Below are positions 60,271-64,000 of a stretch of DNA of 64,000 nt, one piece after another (position 1 is the first letter of the stretch; each line of letters begins with the position of its first letter). The DNA is from Aliiroseovarius crassostreae (GTDB taxonomy: Bacteria > Pseudomonadota > Alphaproteobacteria > Rhodobacterales > Rhodobacteraceae): positions 434,001 to 498,000 of the forward strand of contig NZ_LKBA01000004.1 in assembly GCF_001307765.1 (NCBI RefSeq). Reading direction: 5' to 3'. The position numbers were made by a program, and so were the translations under genes. The notes beneath the pieces are model-generated. The model saw only the letters and a list, made by a program, of their open reading frames with translations. It did no database searches and had not been told where the DNA came from.

Positions 60271-60274
60271 CACC

Positions 60275-60493
60275 TCAATGCAGATCGGGAGAGATTGGTG
60301 GACGGCATTCGGCCCAATGGCTGACATCTTGCAGCAAAGCAAAGCCACGGTCCTCATCGTCCCAAATTCGGGGCCCATCATCTCTGGGTGCCTCCCAGAT
60401 CTCTCCGTAAGCGGCATAACCGCCAAATGCATCTGTGCACCAAAACAGCGCCTTGCCCCCCGGATAGGTATCCATTGATTGCCACTTGACCAT
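60275..60493 (-). CDS. Small DUF551-like phage protein
   Basis: 72 residues. VKWQSMDTYPGGKALFWCTD, GGYAAYGEIWEAPRDD and a final VSHWAECRPPIS resemble the Trp-rich DUF551-type small phage proteins. The ATG overlaps the terminase stop as TGATG. Function unknown. Confidence 0.55.
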   Translation of the reverse strand: MVKWQSMDTYPGGKALFWCTDAFGGYAAYGEIWEAPRDDGPRIWDDEDRGFALLQDVSHWAECRPPISPDLH

Positions 60494-62166
60494 CACCAAA
60501 GCCCTCCACCGCGCCTGAAATTGTCCTGGTCATCGATCTCGGCGCTCCAGTGACCGTCCCAACTATCGTCATCGTTGCCATTCACGGTGGCGGCCGTCGC
60601 TTTTTGATACTCGTATGTGCTGACCGGCTGGCGGCTGGCAAAGAATGCCAGGGAAGCGGCAACCGCGCTGTCGCCGTGGCGATCAAACCCATCCGATCCT
60701 TTGAACCGGAAATCTGCCGGAACCCGGATGATCCCGCCCACAAATTGCAGCGCCTGGTGATCCTGAAGAACATCGTCATGCTTCGGCAGAACAATGGAAC
60801 CGTCACTAAAAGCGGTGATGAAGGGCGGCATCTCAACCCGATACCATTCCTGGCTAAAGCTGACCTCGACGATCTTTTCGCCATATTTCTGCGCGGTCAC
60901 TTCAGCCAGGTAAGCGCCGTTGCCGGTGCGGTCCATGGCGCCCTTGGCAAATCGTGGAAGCCGATCACAGACATAAAAGAGGATCTGTCGCTGTTGATCG
61001 AAAGGCACGTTTCGCAGCTCGACAATCAGCTTGGTGCGGCGCACCAGATCATGCCCGACCTCAAAAATCACAATATCGGTGGCGTCGCCGCTACGCGCAA
61101 AGTCCTCTCCCATCACGTGCCGTTTGGTGGGATCTAGTGCCTTCAGGACCGGCAACAGCTCTTTCTTGCACCAATCCATCGCAGCCGACTTTCGAACGCC
61201 CTTCAAAGCGTTTTTGAAATCATCTTCACAAGCCCAGCGTTTGAACGGAATGCTCGCTTCCATGCAGGCTTCGATCTGCACGCGGGTGAGAGCTGCGCCC
61301 TCGGCCTCCGCCGGGATCGCGTCAAGCTCCTGACGCATGGCAGCGGTGCGGGGCCCATAAGATCCACGGATAAGGGCTTCCCATTCATCCTGGGCTTCCT
61401 GTGTCCATTCCCGACCCTTGGTATAGCACACGCGCTTATAGAGACCGTTTTCAACAGCCTTTGAAAATGGGATGTGGTGAACGGAGAACGGGTTCTTTCC
61501 CGCCTTCGCTTCCAGGATCAACTCGTTAAAGGCGTTCAGAACGCCGTTATGGGTCGAGATCACCCGAACCTTGCCCCCCCAGATCAGAAGCGCGTTCACG
61601 GCATCAATGACGGCCCGCACATCTTTGTGGAACGCCGCCTCATCAATCACCACCACACCTTGAAGGCCGCGAATGTTAGCCGGGTTGGATGACAGGGCCT
61701 CAACGCGATAGCCACTGGCAAACTTCACCCGAAAGGCGGAAATGTGCTTTGTGCTGCCGTCCGGTTGTTCGTCCTCAAAAAGGAACTCTTCGATTTCAAC
61801 GAGCTCTTCCTGGATGACCTTCGCAAAATGCGCCACGTAGCCGATAAATTCGCGGCCTTTGTCCTTGGTGTCGCCGATGTAGAAGACGTTGTCACCACCT
61901 GCCGATCGCGCCGATGCAGCGATCAAGGTATCATCCAGTGCCTCGGCAAAAGTGATCCCGGTGCGGCGCCCCTTTTCGGCCAGCTTCAAGTCGCTGTCAT
62001 CTTCCAGCCACTCAGTCTGGTGGGCCATAAGGATACCTTCGGCCAGCGGGTCCAGATCCTCGGGGATCTCACCGCCACGCACAAAGCTATCAGGAAGCTT
62101 GGCCGGATCTCGATCGAGCACCGGCGGCCCTGCGATGACATTGGGATCGTTAGCCGGCTCACTCAT
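60493..62166 (-). CDS. Terminase large subunit (Mu gp28-like)
   Basis: 557 residues from ATG 62166, overlapping the preceding gene by ATGA. A Walker-A-like segment (LKLAEKGRRTGITFAEA), Walker B VVVIDEAAF, motif SSNPANIRGLQG and C-terminal nuclease Asp residues (MGEDFARSGDATDIVIFEVG) give the terminase/packaging ATPase-nuclease layout. It packages phage DNA from the host-joined left end by a headful mechanism. A coupled small protein follows. Confidence 0.93.
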   Translation of the reverse strand: MSEPANDPNVIAGPPVLDRDPAKLPDSFVRGGEIPEDLDPLAEGILMAHQTEWLEDDSDLKLAEKGRRTGITFAEALDDTLIAASARSAGGDNVFYIGDTKDKGREFIGYVAHFAKVIQEELVEIEEFLFEDEQPDGSTKHISAFRVKFASGYRVEALSSNPANIRGLQGVVVIDEAAFHKDVRAVIDAVNALLIWGGKVRVISTHNGVLNAFNELILEAKAGKNPFSVHHIPFSKAVENGLYKRVCYTKGREWTQEAQDEWEALIRGSYGPRTAAMRQELDAIPAEAEGAALTRVQIEACMEASIPFKRWACEDDFKNALKGVRKSAAMDWCKKELLPVLKALDPTKRHVMGEDFARSGDATDIVIFEVGHDLVRRTKLIVELRNVPFDQQRQILFYVCDRLPRFAKGAMDRTGNGAYLAEVTAQKYGEKIVEVSFSQEWYRVEMPPFITAFSDGSIVLPKHDDVLQDHQALQFVGGIIRVPADFRFKGSDGFDRHGDSAVAASLAFFASRQPVSTYEYQKATAATVNGNDDDSWDGHWSAEIDDQDNFRRGGGLW

Positions 62167-62399
62167 GAAAACACCGCCTTTGGCCGGCATATCTTCCAGC
62201 CTTGCCGCTGAAGGCCCCGCCAGATCAGCACCCGCTCATCTTCGCTCATCCGTGCAAAAGCTTCTGTCCGACCGGTCTGACGCTTCACCGCAGCGGACAC
62301 GGCATCATCGCGCGCCTCGCCCTCGGTCCCAAAGACCATGGACTTTCTGCCCTTCGGATCTTTCCAGAGCCAACCGATCGGAAATTCGCCCTTCATCAC
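62163..62399 (-). CDS. Small phage protein between gp27- and gp28-like genes
   Basis: 78 residues (a second start at 62396 gives 77). KGEFPIGWLWKDPKGRKSMVF, then EGEARDDAVSAAVKRQTGRTEAFARMSEDERVLIWRGLQRQGWKI. It overlaps both neighbours by about 4 bp (ATGA type), so it is in the operon. No family recognised. Confidence 0.55.
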   Translation of the reverse strand: MMKGEFPIGWLWKDPKGRKSMVFGTEGEARDDAVSAAVKRQTGRTEAFARMSEDERVLIWRGLQRQGWKICRPKAVFS

Positions 62400-62959
62400 T
62401 TCTTCACCCCCAGCACGTTGCGGCGGATCTCGGCGGCGCGGTCTGCGCTCATACCTTTCTCGGCAGTTACGGCATCAATGGCGCTTTCCACGCCATCTTC
62501 AAACTTGGCTTGCATCTCGCGGCGGCGATCGACGGAAATCTTCTGCGAGTTCACCGCGGCCTGAAGCGCGCGGGCCAGTTCCATTGCACCTTTGGGCGTA
62601 ATCTCAGCGTCACCTTCCATCAATTCGAATATCAGCGTTTTGATGGTCTCGGCGGCGATGATGGTCAGATCATCAGTTTGCCCAGGATCCAGGCGCTCAG
62701 TCAGCGCTGCGGTGATCGCCCGCACTTCTTCATGACGGCGCGCCATCGAGGCCAGCCGGATTGAGTGGCGATTGAAGGCCGAAAGAGAAATGGGGCCCAG
62801 CTCGAGTTCGGCCAGGCGCGCGTTGAAGTCCTCGTGGATCTCTTTCTGAGTGCGCTCCCGCTCTTTCAGCTCCTGAAATGCCCAGGCAACAATCCCGTCC
62901 GCCTCGGGTGGCAGAAGATCAATTGAGGAAAGTCGGCCCCGTCCCGTGCGCCGCGCCAT
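62396..62959 (-). CDS. DUF3486 family protein (Mu gp27-like, terminase small subunit candidate)
   Basis: 187 residues from ATG 62959. RRTGRGRLSSIDLLPPEADGIVAWAFQELKERERTQKEIHEDF and LELGPISLSAFNRHSI are the DUF3486/gp27 pattern, then helices to the C-terminus. Its position directly before the large terminase and a predicted N-terminal HTH-like region suggest the small terminase subunit. The ATG is 4 bp from the previous stop. Confidence 0.85.
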   Translation of the reverse strand: MARRTGRGRLSSIDLLPPEADGIVAWAFQELKERERTQKEIHEDFNARLAELELGPISLSAFNRHSIRLASMARRHEEVRAITAALTERLDPGQTDDLTIIAAETIKTLIFELMEGDAEITPKGAMELARALQAAVNSQKISVDRRREMQAKFEDGVESAIDAVTAEKGMSADRAAEIRRNVLGVKK

Positions 62960-62963
62960 GACG

Positions 62964-63281
62964 TCAAGCCCTCCGGCGTGAAGGGCTACTGATCCCCTCA
63001 ATCTTGGCGCGCCGCTCCAGGTGATCTTCGCCTTGCTGGGTGAGCTCAGCCACCAGAACCGAACCCGCCTCAGTCAAGATCACGGCCTGCGCTTCGGTTT
63101 CGAGCCAGCGCAGTTGAGTGTGGACATACTCGCGTGACCGGTTGATCGCGAAGCTTTCCAGAACTTTGGTGATCATGGTGGAATTCAACCGACCGGCTTT
63201 TTCCTCCGACAATGCGCGCAGGATGATCAGCCGGGCTTCGGCGTTGAAATGGTCGGAATACCCGTCAAAAAGCTGGCTCAT
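62964..63281 (-). CDS. VpaChn25_0724-like winged-helix phage protein (Mu gp26-like)
   Basis: 105 residues. AEARLIILRALSEEKAGRLNSTMITKVLESFAINRSREYVHTQLRWLETEAQ reads as a winged-helix segment like those in Mu-like gp26-position genes. The rest, with LTEAGSVLVAELTQQGEDHLERRAK, continues as a wing helix. It probably acts in regulating phage late functions or in structure; no role is proven. Overlaps the DUF2730 gene by 4 bp. Confidence 0.75.
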   Translation of the reverse strand: MSQLFDGYSDHFNAEARLIILRALSEEKAGRLNSTMITKVLESFAINRSREYVHTQLRWLETEAQAVILTEAGSVLVAELTQQGEDHLERRAKIEGISSPSRRRA

Positions 63282-63649
63282 TTTGCGGCCCCTTGTGAGA
63301 GATTGATCAGATAGGTTTCGATGCGGATCACACCCGCTTGGGTGGCTTTGCCCGTTTCTTCGAGAAGGTTGATCTTCCCAAACATCTCGGCGTGTGCCAG
63401 TTCCAGCTTGTGCAGATCATCACGGCTTGGCAGTTTCAGCACGTCTTCTTCGACTTGGCCGACGCGGGCCTTCAATGCCTGCACTTCCGTTGTCAGCTCT
63501 CCCAACTGGGTGCTGGACACGACATTCTTGCGCTCGGAAAACAGCCAGCCTTTGTAGCGAAGAACAAAGCCCACCGCCAACACGGCGAAGACAACGAGGG
63601 CGCCGACAAGACCACCGTCTTCTAAAATTGCGAGGAGGTGCTTTTCCAT
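63278..63649 (-). CDS. DUF2730-like membrane/coiled-coil protein (Mu gp25-like)
   Basis: 123 residues from ATG 63649 with GGAGG-type sequence on the coding strand a little upstream absent, so the start rests on length. A TM segment (GLVGALVVFAVLAVGFVLRYKG) is followed by a coiled coil (STQLGELTTEVQALKARVGQVEEDVLKLP). The DUF2730 pattern fits Mu gp25-position proteins, probably spanin- or membrane-linked. The last residues overlap the next gene. Confidence 0.7.
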   Translation of the reverse strand: MEKHLLAILEDGGLVGALVVFAVLAVGFVLRYKGWLFSERKNVVSSTQLGELTTEVQALKARVGQVEEDVLKLPSRDDLHKLELAHAEMFGKINLLEETGKATQAGVIRIETYLINLSQGAAK

Positions 63650-63990
63650 GCGAGATACGACCCTGATACTGCACACGCGAGAGCGAGAATTGTGTAATTG
63701 AGATTGGCGGTGGTTGAGAGAGAAGTGGCCCAGAAGTTCCAAGCGATGACGCTCCAGGATCCGGCAGCCAGGGCCATAGCAACAAAGCGCAGCTCCATCC
63801 GATACCGGCGACGGTTCAGCATTGCGATGATCTGAAGCATCGCAACACCGCCAAAGAAATAGGCCCAGAGCACAGCAGCCACGGCGTCAAATCCGCGATA
63901 GGCTTCATTGTGCAAAAGCTCGGGTTGCAGCAAAAGCACCTTTGCCCAGGCAAACAGGTTAAGCATCGAGAAGATCTCAAACAGGCGCAC
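63622..63990 (-). CDS. Small polytopic membrane protein, possible lysis-related; may extend past window
   Basis: 122 residues from GTG 63990 (upstream in-frame codons remain open at the edge, so the start may lie outside). Four hydrophobic segments (about 7-22, 36-57, 66-88, 97-115), no known motif. Its place upstream of the DUF2730 gene in a Mu-like late region fits a holin-type protein, but the sequence alone does not show it. It overlaps the DUF2730 gene by 28 bp. Confidence 0.5.
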   Translation of the reverse strand: MRLFEIFSMLNLFAWAKVLLLQPELLHNEAYRGFDAVAAVLWAYFFGGVAMLQIIAMLNRRRYRMELRFVAMALAAGSWSVIAWNFWATSLSTTANLNYTILALACAVSGSYLAWKSTSSQF

Positions 63991-64000
63991 CTCGTCATAA

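Larger units (their letters stand above)
38741..64000 (-). mobile_element. Mu-like transposable prophage (Mu-type head, P2-type tail), late region; continues beyond window
   Basis: About 25 kb of almost continuous minus-strand phage genes: Mu gp25-gp37-like head genes, then P2-type V-W-J-I, FI, FII, E, E', T, U, X, D. Order and content match the BcepMu-type class of transposable phages. The left boundary is placed at a TG dinucleotide at 38741 between the DUF1111 promoter and gpD, by analogy with Mu ends (TG...CA). It is uncertain by about 100 bp. Transposase, repressor and the opposite end are outside the window. Confidence 0.8.

Noticed and set aside
1-64000. CRISPR array or rRNA operon
   Set aside because: No regularly spaced identical repeats and no rRNA-like stretches were seen; the GC palindromes found are dispersed singles.

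Overview
The window is alphaproteobacterial chromosome of the Rhodobacteraceae/Roseobacter type. This is inferred from the G+C-rich coding sequence, the hisS-hisZ-hisG trio, the glnD-murJ-trpS neighbourhood, the lppC/rsmI-yraN-gshB cluster and a family of intergenic palindromic repeats found between host genes. No 16S rRNA gene is present, so genus cannot be stated.

Positions 1 to about 38,700 are ordinary host chromosome, densely packed with short operons. They encode histidine biosynthesis and tRNA charging (hisS, hisZ, hisG, trpS), envelope and nitrogen control (murJ, glnD, a LppC-type lipoprotein), rsmI-yraN-gshB, a hydrolase converging on yifB, a GST-like protein, a cobU-phosphatase pair, a ChaN-like protein, coaBC-dut-moeB-GNAT, an amino-acid ABC uptake pair, an M3 peptidase, a cation diffusion facilitator, an SH3b/capsule-type pair, a 2-hydroxyacid dehydrogenase, a large dimethylglycine-dehydrogenase-like enzyme, EF-hand and DUF937 proteins, and an iron-uptake-type operon (di-haem DUF1111, imelysin, DUF1513).

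From about 38,740 to the right edge (and beyond it) lies a transposable prophage with a Mu-type head and a P2-type contractile tail, broadly the BcepMu arrangement. Nearly everything reads on the minus strand, so its late right end is at about 38.7 kb and its early/transposase end lies outside the window. From right to left it encodes small Mu gp25/26/27-like proteins, terminase (gp28), portal (gp29), gpF, protease/scaffold (I/Z), a cement-like protein, major capsid (T), gp35, gp36, gpG, gp37, baseplate V-W-J-I, tail fibre, a phospholipase A2-like protein, sheath FI, tube FII, an embedded tRNA-Met(CAU), chaperones E and E', tape measure, U, a DNA-modification block (dam, com, dcm), one plus-strand membrane gene, X and D.

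The main observations are: two near-identical 19-bp palindromes, one upstream of the protease/capsid operon and one upstream of the sheath operon, proposed as operators of a Mu C-like late activator; a P2-type T-TTT-TTG frameshift site linking E to a start-codon-less E' reading frame; a Mu com-like gene overlapping a cytosine methyltransferase instead of mom; an initiator-like tRNA inside the tail operon; a PLA2-like membrane protein beside the tail fibre; and, in the host part, a rhomboid homologue that has lost its catalytic Ser and His.
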